A stretch of DNA of 64,000 nucleotides, taken from assembly GCF_001618955.1 (NCBI RefSeq), contig NZ_LVYV01000005.1, positions 62,001 through 126,000 of the forward strand, written 5' to 3'. The translations under genes were made by a program, and so were the position numbers. The notes beneath the pieces are model-generated. The model saw only the letters and a program-made list of their open reading frames with translations. It searched no databases and was not told where the DNA came from. Shown piece after piece: positions 27,321 to 36,512 of the stretch. The stretch comes from Tardiphaga robiniae (GTDB lineage: Bacteria > Pseudomonadota > Alphaproteobacteria > Rhizobiales > Xanthobacteraceae). Position 1 is the first letter of the stretch, and every line of letters begins with the position of its first letter.

Positions 27321-29009
27321 ATGAATCGTTTGAAAATTTCGATCGGCCTTCGCCTCTACAGCATCATTGGCTTGAGCTTTCTTGGCCTCGCCGGGCTGGC
27401 CTGGATGCAGCTGAACACCCTCGGCGACTCCCTCAAGCAGCAGCGCCAGAGCGAATTGACCCATCTCACGGAGCTGGCGCTCGGCATCGCGCAGGAAGAG
27501 TACGCGACGATCCAGCGTAGCGGTGTGTCGGACGAGGCCGCTCGCAAGACCGCTGCGGCGCGTATCGGCAAACTGCGTTACGGCAATGGCGATTACTTCT
27601 GGATCAACGACCTGCAGCCGCGCATGGTGATGCATCCGATCAAGCCCGAGATGAACGGCAGCGACCTCTCCGGCAACAAGGATCCGAACGGCAAGCGGCT
27701 GTTTGTCGAATTCGTCGATGTCGTGAAGAAGCAGAAGGCCGGCTTCGTCGATTATCTTTGGCCGAAACCCGGCAAGGACGCACCGCAACCGAAGCTCTCT
27801 TATGTCGTCGGTTTCGAGCCCTGGGGCTGGGTCATCGGCACGGGCGTCTATATCGACGATTTGCAGGTACAGCTCTGGGAGAGTGCGCGCACTGTGATGA
27901 TCGCGGCACTCGCGGTCATTGTCATTCTCGGCGCGCTCGCCTGGATGATCGGTCGCAGTATCACTGTCCCGCTTCGCCGGCTCGGCGCGCGCATGCGCGG
28001 TCTCGCCGATGGCGCGCTGGATGAAGCGATCCCCGACGTCGACCGGGGCGACGAGATCGGCGCCATGGCCACAACGGTTCAGGTATTCAAGGACAATGCG
28101 GTGCGTATCCGTGGCCTCGACAAGATCGAGGCGGAATCCCAGGCCCGTGCTGCTGCCGAACGCCGTGCGGCGATGGAGAGCCTCGCCGACGATTTCGAGC
28201 GCAGCGTCAACGGCATCGTGCGTTCCGTCTCCACCGCCGCGGCCGGTATGCAGAGCACCGCGCAGTCGATGACGGCCACAGCAAGCGACGCGAGCTCGCG
28301 CGCATCGACGGTCGGAGCGGCGTCGGCGCGCTCATCTGACAATGTGAGCACGGTTGCGGCAGCGGCCGAGGAACTGTCGGCATCGGTCAGCGAAGTGTTG
28401 CGTCAGGTGGCGGCCTCCAGCGATATCGCCAGCAAGGCCGTGGGCGATGCGGAGCGCACCAATGCGACGGTGCAGCAGCTCTCCAGCGGCGCCGAGAAGA
28501 TTGGCGAGGTCGTGCAACTGATCCACAACATCGCATCGCAGACCAATCTGCTTGCGCTCAACGCGACCATCGAAGCGGCACGCGCCGGTGAATCCGGCCG
28601 TGGCTTTGCGGTCGTCGCGTCGGAAGTGAAGGCGCTGGCGAGCCAGACGGCAAAGGCGACCGAGGAAATCTCCGCGCAGGTTGCGGCGATGCAGGCGTCG
28701 ACGCAGGAGGCTGTCAACTCGATCAACGCCATCACCGGCACGATCGCGCAGATGAGCCAGATCACCACGACGATCTCGTCGGCAGTGGAAGAGCAGGGTT
28801 CGGCCACGCAGGAGATCGCGCGCAACATCCAGTCGGTTGCCGCGGGCTCGAGCGAGGTCAGCGCTCATATCGGCGGCGTCAGCGCAGCGGCGGAAGCGAC
28901 CGGGACGGCGGCCTCGCAGGTGTTGTCGAATGCCAGGGAGCTCGACACCCAGTCCGGCATGTTGCGGACGGCGGTGGACGAATTCCTGACCAAGGTGCGT
29001 GCTGCGTAA
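27321..29009 (+). CDS. Methyl-accepting chemotaxis protein, sCache-HAMP-MCP (tandem copy 2)
   Basis: 562 residues, same domain order as the preceding receptor. TM1 about 10-30, single-Cache domain with the family hallmarks [20 protein letters not shown] and [11 protein letters not shown], then [22 protein letters not shown]2 about 193-213; HAMP; MCP hairpin with [20 protein letters not shown]. Over the last 270 or so residues it differs from copy 1 at only scattered positions, yet many codons differ synonymously, pointing to an old duplication under strong constraint. Start at 27321 (MNRLKIS) rather than an earlier in-frame codon, because TM1 follows directly. Confidence 0.93.
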   Translation: MNRLKISIGLRLYSIIGLSFLGLAGLAWMQLNTLGDSLKQQRQSELTHLTELALGIAQEEYATIQRSGVSDEAARKTAAARIGKLRYGNGDYFWINDLQPRMVMHPIKPEMNGSDLSGNKDPNGKRLFVEFVDVVKKQKAGFVDYLWPKPGKDAPQPKLSYVVGFEPWGWVIGTGVYIDDLQVQLWESARTVMIAALAVIVILGALAWMIGRSITVPLRRLGARMRGLADGALDEAIPDVDRGDEIGAMATTVQVFKDNAVRIRGLDKIEAESQARAAAERRAAMESLADDFERSVNGIVRSVSTAAAGMQSTAQSMTATASDASSRASTVGAASARSSDNVSTVAAAAEELSASVSEVLRQVAASSDIASKAVGDAERTNATVQQLSSGAEKIGEVVQLIHNIASQTNLLALNATIEAARAGESGRGFAVVASEVKALASQTAKATEEISAQVAAMQASTQEAVNSINAITGTIAQMSQITTTISSAVEEQGSATQEIARNIQSVAAGSSEVSAHIGGVSAAAEATGTAASQVLSNARELDTQSGMLRTAVDEFLTKVRAA

Positions 29010-29054
29010 GGAGTGGCCTCCCTCCCTCCCTCCAGCGTAGCGAAGCTACGCGCA

Positions 29055-29210
29055 GTGGGGTCTGGCGGACGAATTCGTCCGCCGTAGTCGGCCGAGCGAA
29101 GCGGAGGCCGGGGTGGGGTGTCTCAGCAAGCTCTGCGCTTGCGGCACCCCCACCCGACCGGCCTGACGGCCGGCCACCCATGGCGGACGAATTCGTCCGC
29201 CAGACCCCAC
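29055..29210. repeat. 156-bp element with 29-bp perfect terminal inverted repeats
   Basis: GTGGGGTCT plus the 20-bp palindrome GGCGGACGAATTCGTCCGCC (29064-29083) at the left end recurs inverted at the right end (29182-29210), giving 29-bp perfect ends. Inside are further small palindromes (GGCCGAGCGAAGCGGAGGCC and GACCGGCCTGACGGCCGG). No ORF. No clear target-site duplication. MITE-like or a composite intergenic repeat; it sits between convergent genes. Confidence 0.7.
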
Positions 29211-29245
29211 AAGGGGGAGGGACAAGAAAGCAAGCGCCTCAACGT

Positions 29246-29273
29246 AAAAAGCCCTCCCTTGCGGGAGGGCTTT
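29246..29273 (-). terminator. Terminator of the phytase-like esterase gene
   Basis: AAAGCCCTCCC and GGGAGGGCTTT pair across TTGC; on the minus strand the stem is followed by five T. It lies 32 bases beyond the stop codon of the minus-strand gene. Confidence 0.85.
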
Positions 29274-29304
29274 CGTCGTTCAGGCGGGTGCCTGCTCGCG
29301 TTGC

Positions 29305-30660
29305 TTACTTCGCCTTCAGGAAGTCGGCGACTTCGAGCAGCACGAACTCGTTGTCATCGGCCTTGTTCGGCTCCCGGCTCGACGAGAATGGCAGGTTGTT
29401 GTCGTTGCCGACGATGATGTGGGTGGCATCAACCTGGTCGACATTCTCGATGGTGAAGAACGGGAAGGTCAGCACGCCGTCATTCAGCGGTTTGCGGGCC
29501 AGCTTGTTCGGGTCCTGGATTTTCATCAGGTCGATGAAACCAATCTTGCGAACGGGCTTGCCGACATTGGCGTCGTTCAGTTCGATCTTGTAGACCTTTT
29601 TGAACTTGGCGAGATCCGGGAAGCAGTCTTCGCCGCGCTTGCCGTCGGCGCAGGCCTTGTCCTTGGTGCCTTCGCCGTTGTCGCGTTCGATGATCAGGCC
29701 GTTGTCGGCGGTGATCATGTTGAAGTCGCCGATGGCATTGCCGTTCTGTTCGAACACGTACTGCCAGTAGCGGCCGGTGAACTTCTCGTTGGCGACGTCG
29801 AATTCCAGGATGCGCGAAGCTTCCTTGCCGTCGACCTTTTCCCAGTCCTTCTTCTCGGCATCCCAGATCGGGCCTTCGAGCAGGCCGTAGAGGAACTTGC
29901 CATCCTTGGAGGAGGCGAAGCCTTCATAGCCCTTGGAGCGGCGCAGGTTGACGGTGGTGTAGGTGGCGCCCGGCGCGCCCGGCGACTGCACCGACCAATG
30001 GTCAGGCGAACGCACCGGCTTGCCGTCGGCGACGGTGTCGAACACAGCCAGAACCTTGCCGGTCTTGTCGGCCTTGATGATGTAGGGCCCGAATTCCTCG
30101 CCGATCCAGAAATTGTCGCCGACGATCTGGAAGCCTTCGGTGTCGACATCGGCGCCGGTCAGGTAGCGCTTGGCGGTGTCTTCATGGACGATGCGGAACG
30201 GCACCTTCTTGTCGGGATCGTGCAGGAACACGGTGGCCTGACGCTCGACCTTGCCGTTCTTCCAGTCGATCTTGTGATGATTGAGATAGATCATGTAGTC
30301 GGCCGAATTGTAGCGCGAGCCGGCGCCATTGTCGGTCAGCACCCAGAACGAACCGTCGGGCATCACCTTGATGCCGGAATGGCCCTGCAGCGGCTGGCCC
30401 TTCATCGGCAGCGAGATGCCGGTGGCGCGCTCATAGGACTTGCCCATCACGGTGCCGAGCGCGTCGACGCGCTTGCCGGTCGTGTATTTGCCCGAGGTCT
30501 TCAGGTCGTTCGGCGCATCCGCAGGCGCATCGATGGTCGCCGTCGCCGGCAGCACGGCATGGCCGGCGAGCTTGGCGGGGAATTCGCCTTCGGTCTGGGC
30601 GAAAGCGGCGGACGTGAGCATGACGAGGGAAGCGACGGAGCAGAGGAATGTGCTGCGCAT
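29305..30660 (-). CDS. Secreted esterase-like-activity-of-phytase family protein
   Basis: 451-residue exported protein. Signal peptide 1-21 (MRSTFLCSVASLVM, ending AAFAQ). The body is a phytase-like propeller: GHSGIKVMPDGSFWVLTDNG, then DTEGFQIVGDNFWIGEEFGP, then GYEGFASSKDGKFLYGLLEG, all landmarks of this family. Asp/Lys-rich acidic surface. Probable phosphoester or ester hydrolysis in the periplasm; substrate not shown. RBS AAAGGAGA just before the 30660 start supports it. Confidence 0.85.
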   Translation of the reverse strand: MRSTFLCSVASLVMLTSAAFAQTEGEFPAKLAGHAVLPATATIDAPADAPNDLKTSGKYTTGKRVDALGTVMGKSYERATGISLPMKGQPLQGHSGIKVMPDGSFWVLTDNGAGSRYNSADYMIYLNHHKIDWKNGKVERQATVFLHDPDKKVPFRIVHEDTAKRYLTGADVDTEGFQIVGDNFWIGEEFGPYIIKADKTGKVLAVFDTVADGKPVRSPDHWSVQSPGAPGATYTTVNLRRSKGYEGFASSKDGKFLYGLLEGPIWDAEKKDWEKVDGKEASRILEFDVANEKFTGRYWQYVFEQNGNAIGDFNMITADNGLIIERDNGEGTKDKACADGKRGEDCFPDLAKFKKVYKIELNDANVGKPVRKIGFIDLMKIQDPNKLARKPLNDGVLTFPFFTIENVDQVDATHIIVGNDNNLPFSSSREPNKADDNEFVLLEVADFLKAK

Positions 30661-30871
30661 GGTTGTCTCCTTTGTGGTGACCATGCGCGGTGTTCTGGGG
30701 GGCAGGCGTTACGCTGCGCTGACAGTTCCGTGACGACTGGGTGACAGTGGGGGAAAGAGCTGCGGCATGGGGTCGCCGCGGCTGCGGGTTAGGTCACAGC
30801 CTCTCCGCCATCGTCTCCGCCTCGCACGCCAAAGGCAGGCGTGGGGCGGAGAGACGAACGGTGCTGCTTCT

Positions 30872-31858
30872 CTACTGCTTCTCGATCCCCGCATCCGTGA
30901 TCAGCTTCTCCCACACCTTGAGCTGATCCTTCAGGAAGGCATCGAACTCTTCCGGTGTACCGGAGAACGCTTCCATGCCGCGGTTGGCGAGGTCTTTCTG
31001 GATCTCGGGGCGTTCGACGATCTTGCGGATTTCGGCGTTGAGCTTGACGACGATGTCCTTCGGCATGTTGGCCGGGCCGAGATAGCCCTGCCACGAGGTG
31101 ATGTCGAAGCCCTTCACGCCGGCCTCGTCCATGGTCGGCAGATCTGGCAGCAGCTTGGAGCGATGTTTGGTAGTCACCGCGAGCGACTTCAGCGCCTTGG
31201 CGTTGACATGGGGCAGGCCGGTCGGGACGTCGACGAACATCATGCTGACGCGGCCGGCGATGACATCGGTGAGCGCGGGTGGTGAGCTCTTGTAAGGCAC
31301 GTGCAGGAGATCGAGCCCGGCGAGGCGGGCAAAGGTCGCACCCGAGACGATCGCCGACGAACTGCCTGATGCGTAGGAGTACTTGCCCGGCTCCTTCTTG
31401 GCCAGTGCGACCAGCTCTTCGACCGAGTTGGCAGGAATCTCGGGATTGATCACCAGCATGAAGGGCAGGTCGCCGGTGCGCGCGATCGGCGTGAAATCCT
31501 TGATCGGATCATAGCTCATGGTCTTGAGCAGATAGGGATTGGCCGAATGCGTCGTGTTGGTGGTCACGAACAGCGTGTAACCGTCGGCGGGGGCGCGGGC
31601 GACGAAACTGGCGGCGATCGAGCCATTGGCGCCGGCCTTGTTGTCGATCACGGTGTTGGCGTTCAGCGCGGTGCCGAGCTCCTTGGCGATCAGGCGCGTC
31701 GTGGTGTCGGTGCCACTGCCGGCCGCGAAAGGGAGCACCAGCGTGATCGCCCGGTTAGGATAGTTCGCAGTTTGTGCGATGGCGTCCGGCGTCGCCAACA
31801 GCAGCGCTCCGATAAACGATGCGCTCGCCACACCGCGAAGAACTGAAAGTCCGTGCAT
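30872..31858 (-). CDS. Bug-family (TctC) tripartite tricarboxylate transporter substrate-binding protein
   Basis: 328-residue periplasmic solute receptor. Signal peptide 1-28 (ends DAIAQ); then the Bug hallmarks YPNRAITLVLPFAAGSGTDT, NKAGANGSIAASFVARAPADG and SYASGSSSAIVSGA, later VPYKSSPPALTDVIAGRV. Start at 31858 has GGGAGA upstream; the frame open further upstream crosses a G12 tract and is not protein-like. No TctA/TctB membrane genes are in the window, so it is an orphan receptor, a common situation in Bradyrhizobium relatives. Ligand unknown (often carboxylates). Confidence 0.88.
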   Translation of the reverse strand: MHGLSVLRGVASASFIGALLLATPDAIAQTANYPNRAITLVLPFAAGSGTDTTTRLIAKELGTALNANTVIDNKAGANGSIAASFVARAPADGYTLFVTTNTTHSANPYLLKTMSYDPIKDFTPIARTGDLPFMLVINPEIPANSVEELVALAKKEPGKYSYASGSSSAIVSGATFARLAGLDLLHVPYKSSPPALTDVIAGRVSMMFVDVPTGLPHVNAKALKSLAVTTKHRSKLLPDLPTMDEAGVKGFDITSWQGYLGPANMPKDIVVKLNAEIRKIVERPEIQKDLANRGMEAFSGTPEEFDAFLKDQLKVWEKLITDAGIEKQ

Positions 31859-32205
31859 TCCGCTTTTCTCCCTGAATCGGCCTTGGTAGCCCATATTTGT
31901 TGCGGGCAAACTAGCGGAGGTCGATGACGCACGGAAGCGGAAAGGTATGCAGTTCAGGTTAGTGCGCTGTCGATGGTGTAGGCCATGCATCGACGTCTGC
32001 AGCACCGGGGCGACCTTATCGCGTTCGTGAGCGACAGCACTTGCAGACGGCCGCTGATCCGCAGCGTCTTCGCGTCGGGGTCGATGCGAATGCCGGGGGG
32101 GGGGGGACGTCTGGAGCACGCACGATCGTTTCGTCGCGGTCCTTCTCGTCGCCGCTACTGCTTCCCGACCAGCGACAGGTTCAGCGCCGCGCAGCGCAAA
32201 GCTCT
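31859..32205. other. Long intergenic region with a 12-G homopolymer
   Basis: No gene recognised. Contains a run of 12 G at 32095-32106 and two similar words, CGTCTGCAGCACC (31995-32007) and CGTCTGGAGCACG (32108-32120), flanking the middle segment. The mbfA promoter follows immediately. Confidence 0.6.
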
Positions 32206-32235
32206 TTGACAAATGCAAAGCAACTCCTATATAAA
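32206..32235 (+). promoter_or_regulatory. Sigma70-type promoter of mbfA
   Basis: TTGACA (32206-32211) is a consensus -35; TATATA (32228-32233) or TATAAA (32230-32235) lies 16 or 18 bases on as -10. Immediately followed by the ICE palindrome, so the start point falls in the operator. Confidence 0.75.
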
Positions 32236-32250
32236 TTAGAATAATTCTAA
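32236..32250. promoter_or_regulatory. ICE-type operator (Irr box)
   Basis: TTAGAA-TAA-TTCTAA is a perfect 6-3-6 inverted repeat matching the core of the iron control element bound by Irr in Bradyrhizobium and relatives. It lies just after the -10 and before mbfA, as expected for repression by Irr when iron is low. Confidence 0.8.
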
Positions 32251-32268
32251 ATTAAGTAAGGTATTGAT

Positions 32269-33240
32269 ATGAAGGCGTTTTCGGAGCTCACCGAACGCGA
32301 GGTGCTGGCGGTTGCGATCTCCAGCGAGGAAGAGGACAGCCGGATCTATCTCAGCTTCGCCGAGGATCTGGCAGAGCGCTATCCCGATTCCGCGAAAGTC
32401 TTCAGCGAGATGGCCGAAGAGGAAAAAGGCCATCGGCATCTGCTGTTGCAGATGTATGAGGAGCGCTTCGGACCGAACCTTCCGCCGATCCGGCGCGAAG
32501 ACGTCAAGGGCTTCATCCGCCGCCGGCCGATCTGGCTCACGCGTAACCTGTCGCTCGACACCATCCGCAAGGAGGCCGAGAGGATGGAGTTCGAGGCCGA
32601 GCGCTTTTACGCGAGGGCGGCCGAGCAGGCGACGGATGTCGGCGTTCGCAAGTTGCTGGGCGATCTGGCCGAGCTGGAAAAAGGACACGAGCATCTCGCG
32701 GCCAAATTATCGAATGCCATCCTGACGTCCGACGTTCGTACGATCGAGGACAACACCCGCCACCGGATGTTCGTCCTGCAATATGTCCAGCCAGGTCTTG
32801 CGGGCTTGATGGACGGCTCCGTATCGACGCTGGCGCCGCTGTTTGCGGCCGCGTTTGCAACACATCACAACTGGCAGACATTCCTTGTTGGCCTCGCCGC
32901 GTCGATCGGCGCCGGTATCAGCATGGGTTTCGCCGAAGCGCTGTCGGACGATGGCTCCATGACCGGACGCGGCTCGCCGTGGCTGCGTGGCGGCATCTGC
33001 GGGCTGATGACTACGCTGGGCGGTCTCGGCCATACTCTGCCTTATCTCGTACCGGACAGCTGGCCGAATGCATTCTGGATCGCGACGGCCATCGCGGGTG
33101 TTGTCGTTTTTTTTGAACTCTGGGCCATCGCCTATATCAGAGCGCGCTATATGGATACGCCGTTTCTGCAGGCCGTCTTTCAGGTGGTGCTTGGCGGCGT
33201 CATCGTTCTGGCGGTGGGAATATTGATCGGAGGCGCGTGA
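32269..33240 (+). CDS. mbfA: Membrane-bound ferritin/iron exporter MbfA
   Basis: Iron(II) exporter of the inner membrane that protects against iron and peroxide stress. 323 residues in two parts: an N-terminal ferritin-like (rubrerythrin/erythrin) di-iron domain about 1-150 with EEED at 16-19, [10 protein letters not shown] and ELEKGHEH repeats; and a C-terminal VIT1/CCC1-like membrane domain with [36 protein letters not shown] and four to five helices. Same architecture and length as MbfA of Bradyrhizobium and Agrobacterium. Preceded by a consensus promoter and ICE operator. Converges on the DMT gene, 3 bases apart. Confidence 0.93.
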   Translation: MKAFSELTEREVLAVAISSEEEDSRIYLSFAEDLAERYPDSAKVFSEMAEEEKGHRHLLLQMYEERFGPNLPPIRREDVKGFIRRRPIWLTRNLSLDTIRKEAERMEFEAERFYARAAEQATDVGVRKLLGDLAELEKGHEHLAAKLSNAILTSDVRTIEDNTRHRMFVLQYVQPGLAGLMDGSVSTLAPLFAAAFATHHNWQTFLVGLAASIGAGISMGFAEALSDDGSMTGRGSPWLRGGICGLMTTLGGLGHTLPYLVPDSWPNAFWIATAIAGVVVFFELWAIAYIRARYMDTPFLQAVFQVVLGGVIVLAVGILIGGA

Positions 33241-33243
33241 GAG

Positions 33244-34158
33244 TCACCGCCGCGATGCGATGAACACGCCTGATAGCACCAGCACGTAGCCGATGAGGTG
33301 AAACAGTTGCGGCTGCTCGCCGAGAAACGCGATCGCCAATACCGAGCCGAACACCGGCATCAGATGCAGAAATGGTGCCGCGCGATTCGGGCCGATCAGT
33401 GCGATGCCGCGATTGAAGAACAGATAGGCCAGCGCGGACGGAAAGATCATGGCATAGGCGAGCGTCAGCAGCGTTACGGTGTCGAAGATCAGCGGTGAAC
33501 CGGAATTGAGTTCCCAGATGCTGACCGGCAGGGTCAGGATCGCGCCGCCGGCGGTGGTGAAAGCAATCAGCGACATCGGGTGCGTCACCGGCCGCCGTAG
33601 CATCAGCGCCGAATAGATGCCGAACACCAGGAGCGCTGCGAACAGCATCGCATCGCCCTTGTTGATCTGGATACTGGCCAGTGCGGTGAGATCGCCGCGC
33701 AGGATGATGATCAGCACGCCGGCCATGGAGACCACGATGCCGAGCAGTTGCGCCAGCGTCAGCCTCACGCCGAACAGGATCAGCGTCCACAGCGCGACGC
33801 AGAGCGGGCCCGACGACTGGATCAGCAGCGCATTCAGGGCCTGCGTGTATTTCAGGCCCCAATAGGCCAGTACCGTATTGGCAGCGAAGCCGGTCAACGC
33901 CAGCATGGTCATGAGAGAAAGCTGCGCGCGGAGGACCGGCCAGTCCGTGCGCAGATGCGTCCAGGCGAAGGGCAGCAACAGGAAAAAGGCACCGATCCAG
34001 CGCACGCAGGCCAGTGTCACCGGCGGGACGTGGCCGGCGACATAGCGGCCGAGCACGATGTTCCCGGCCCAGAACAGCGAGGTGAGGCTGAGCAGGAGAT
34101 AAGGCTGGTTGGCGAACCAGCCGACGATCGTTTGTCGCGGTGGAGCGGAAGGGGTCAT
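33244..34158 (-). CDS. DMT superfamily (EamA) transporter
   Basis: 304-residue inner-membrane protein with ten predicted helices in two EamA repeats. Repeat 1 has SLFWAGNIVLGRYVAGHVPP and ending LNALLIQSSGPLCVALW; repeat 2 has DAMLFAALLVFGIYSALMLR and LTLAYAMIFPSALAYLFFN, ending VFGSVLAIAFLGEQ. Exporter of an unknown metabolite (amino acid or similar). Start at 34158 (MTPSAPPR) leaves a short cytoplasmic N-terminus; no strong Shine-Dalgarno is visible, so the start is uncertain. Confidence 0.85.
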   Translation of the reverse strand: MTPSAPPRQTIVGWFANQPYLLLSLTSLFWAGNIVLGRYVAGHVPPVTLACVRWIGAFFLLLPFAWTHLRTDWPVLRAQLSLMTMLALTGFAANTVLAYWGLKYTQALNALLIQSSGPLCVALWTLILFGVRLTLAQLLGIVVSMAGVLIIILRGDLTALASIQINKGDAMLFAALLVFGIYSALMLRRPVTHPMSLIAFTTAGGAILTLPVSIWELNSGSPLIFDTVTLLTLAYAMIFPSALAYLFFNRGIALIGPNRAAPFLHLMPVFGSVLAIAFLGEQPQLFHLIGYVLVLSGVFIASRR

Positions 34159-34525
34159 CGGCTCGATGGTCAATGCAACCTGCCATAGGCGGCAGTTCGC
34201 CGGGTGGCACAAGTCACGCTGGCGCGCGGGCACCATGCGCGGCAGCGGAGCGAGCATCGGTGGATGCGTCGAATGGACGCCGGGAATGAGGCTCGATTCA
34301 GGTATTCAGATGCCGAAAAGCATGCAAAATCAGACGATTATACCTTTTCCGCCAGGCGAACATTAACTGCTTTCGAACGGCTAGCCGATAGAACTGAATC
34401 ATAATGATGGAACTTGTTTCCTGAATTGCGGGTCCGGATACCTCGGCCACGTTGTGCAGTGAGTGTGTCTGGAGCCGTTCGGCTTTGAGCGTACGACCGA
34501 GGGGTCGGCGCGACAGGAGATCGCA
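34159..34525. other. Divergent intergenic region, no clear element
   Basis: Separates the divergent DMT and chemoreceptor genes. A moderately AT-rich patch lies at about 34320-34420, probably holding promoters, but I see no convincing -35/-10, sigma54 or sigma28 site, nor a sizeable hairpin. Confidence 0.5.
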
Positions 34526-36235
34526 ATGCCGTTGTCCGCCTCCCAACCCAAAGCCGGCCGCCGCCGGGGTCTCGGTCTTGGCCCGCGCATCATGTTGATG
34601 ACCGTCTCCGGCATTCTCATCCTCGGCGTCTGCATCACGCTGGTCGCCAAATATGTGCTCGAACAGGGCGCCACCAAATCCGCGACGGAGCGGGTCGAGG
34701 CCAACATGCGCGTCGCCTGGAACGTGCTGCGCGAGAGCGGCGACAAATACAGCATCGCGGATGGCAAGCTGCTTGCGGACGGCAAGCCGCTGAACGGCAA
34801 TTTCGCAGCGGTCGACAAGATCAAGACGCTGGTGGGCGGCACCGCCACGATCTTCATGAACGATACCCGCATCTCGACCAATGTGATGAAGCCGGATGGT
34901 ACGCGTGCCATCGGCACGCAGCTGGCGAAAGGGCCGGCCTATGAGGCGATCTTCACCGGCAAGACCGCGTTCCGCGGCGAAGTGGCCATCCTCGGCGAGC
35001 CGTATATGACCGTCTATGATCCGATCTTCGACGCCAGCCGCAACGTGATCGGCATCCTTTACGTAGGCATCAAGAAGGTCGAGTTTCTCGAAACCGCCAA
35101 CGACACGCTCTGGACCATTATCTATGCGACTCTCGGCGTGATGCTGCTCGCCATCGTTGTCAGCTATGTTGTGGCGCGCAGCAGCGTGGTGCGTCCGTTG
35201 AAGGCAAGCATCGCTACCATGAACCGTTTGGCGATGGGCGATCTGTCCGTCGATATTCCGGCGACAGCGCGTCGCGACGAGATCGGCGAGATCATGACGG
35301 CGCTCGGCGTGTTCAAGGCCGGTGGCCTCGAAGTCGAACGCATGAAGACCGAGCAGATCGCCACAGAGAGCCGCACCGCCGAACAGCGCAAGGCGGACAT
35401 GATGAAGCTCGCGGCCGATTTCGAGGGCGCCGTCGGCCAGATCGTCGAGACCGTGTCGTCTGCCTCGAAGGAACTGGAAGGTTCGGCCACTACATTGACG
35501 GCAACATCGGATCGCTCGCAGGCTTTGGCGATCGCTGTGTCGGCGGCGTCGGAAGAAGCTGCGACAAACGTGCAGTCGGTTGCATCCGCCACCGAGGAGA
35601 TGTCGTCGTCGGTGCACGAGATCAGCCGTCAGGTGCAGGGCGCTGCGCGCATTGCCAGCGAGGCGGTTGCGCAGGCTGACAACACCAACAACCGCGTCGG
35701 CGAACTGGCGACGGCCGCGGCACGCATCGGCGATGTCGTCGAGCTGATCAACAATATTGCGGGGCAGACCAATCTGCTGGCGCTCAACGCCACCATCGAA
35801 GCCGCGCGCGCCGGTGAGGCCGGTCGCGGCTTTGCGGTGGTTGCCGCGGAAGTGAAAGCGCTGGCCGAGCAGACCGCGAAGGCCACTGGCGAGATCAGCC
35901 AGCAGGTCAGCGGCATCCAGAAGGCGACCGGGGATTCGGTGTCGGCTATCAAGGAGATCTCTATGACCATCGGTCAGATGTCGGAGATCGCGTCCGCCAT
36001 CGCATCGGCCGTTGAAGAGCAGGGCGCCACCACGCAGGAGATTTCGCGCAACGTGCAGCAGGCCGCAGCAGGCACGATGCAGGTGAGCGCGAACATCACC
36101 GACGTGCAGCGCGGTGTCGAAGAAGCAGGCTCCGCCTCGTCGCAGGTTCTGTCCGCAGCGCAGTCACTGTCGAGCGAAAGCACGCGACTGAAGCATGAGG
36201 TCGGCAACTTTCTGCGCTCGGTGCGCGCCGCGTAA
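34526..36235 (+). CDS. Methyl-accepting chemotaxis protein, Cache3/Cache2-HAMP-MCP
   Basis: 569-residue chemoreceptor. Basic N-terminus, TM1 about 20-42; periplasmic Cache_3-Cache_2-type domain about 45-195 ([19 protein letters not shown], then [19 protein letters not shown], then [13 protein letters not shown] and GILYVGIKK); TM2 about 205-225; HAMP with [20 protein letters not shown]; coiled-coil signalling domain with [20 protein letters not shown]. No C-terminal methyltransferase-binding pentapeptide. AGGAGA at 34515 supports the start. Its signalling part is clearly distinct from the tandem pair at 25-29 kb. Confidence 0.92.
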   Translation: MPLSASQPKAGRRRGLGLGPRIMLMTVSGILILGVCITLVAKYVLEQGATKSATERVEANMRVAWNVLRESGDKYSIADGKLLADGKPLNGNFAAVDKIKTLVGGTATIFMNDTRISTNVMKPDGTRAIGTQLAKGPAYEAIFTGKTAFRGEVAILGEPYMTVYDPIFDASRNVIGILYVGIKKVEFLETANDTLWTIIYATLGVMLLAIVVSYVVARSSVVRPLKASIATMNRLAMGDLSVDIPATARRDEIGEIMTALGVFKAGGLEVERMKTEQIATESRTAEQRKADMMKLAADFEGAVGQIVETVSSASKELEGSATTLTATSDRSQALAIAVSAASEEAATNVQSVASATEEMSSSVHEISRQVQGAARIASEAVAQADNTNNRVGELATAAARIGDVVELINNIAGQTNLLALNATIEAARAGEAGRGFAVVAAEVKALAEQTAKATGEISQQVSGIQKATGDSVSAIKEISMTIGQMSEIASAIASAVEEQGATTQEISRNVQQAAAGTMQVSANITDVQRGVEEAGSASSQVLSAAQSLSSESTRLKHEVGNFLRSVRAA

Positions 36236-36346
36236 CTATCCACCGCGAAAGAAAAGAATCTCATGCGCGAAGGCGCCCCAATTATTTCCGGGCAGAAATA
36301 ATCGTCGCGCTTTGGCTGCATCTTGCTGAGAAAAATATCCGCTGGA

Positions 36347-36363
36347 TTTAGAATCATTAAAAT
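36347..36363. promoter_or_regulatory. ICE-like imperfect site upstream of the TonB receptor
   Basis: TTTAGAA-TCA-TTAAAAT matches the left half of an iron control element fully, the right half only in part. Position (about 150 bases before the receptor start) would fit iron control, but the match may be chance. Confidence 0.3.
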
Positions 36364-36391
36364 CTGCGGCAGTGATGTCACACTGCCGCAG
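36364..36391. other. Strong hairpin upstream of TonB receptor
   Basis: CTGCGGCAGTG (36364-36374) and CACTGCCGCAG (36381-36391) pair perfectly, 6-base loop. No T tract. Could end the chemoreceptor transcript or act in the receptor leader. Confidence 0.55.
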
Positions 36392-36512
36392 AATGCTTGT
36401 TGTTTGGAACGCTTCTATTGGCGGTGACGCTGCCGTCCCTCTAACTCCGATCCATCATATGAGGGCATCCATCATCGAATATGTCGATGCGGATGGGACT
36501 TTGGGGATCATC

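Noticed and set aside
29419-30744. 441-codon plus-strand frame opposite the phytase-like gene
   Set aside because: No recognisable motif; the minus-strand gene has signal peptide, ribosome site and family blocks.
30872-32218. Extended start of the Bug-type protein gene upstream to 32218
   Set aside because: The extension crosses the 12-G run and a non-protein-like region; the signal peptide and ribosome site place the start at 31858.
34201-34220. Possible sigma54 site (GGTGGCACAAGTCACGC) upstream of the third chemoreceptor
   Set aside because: TGGCAC is present, but the GC/TTGC half is missing at the right distance.
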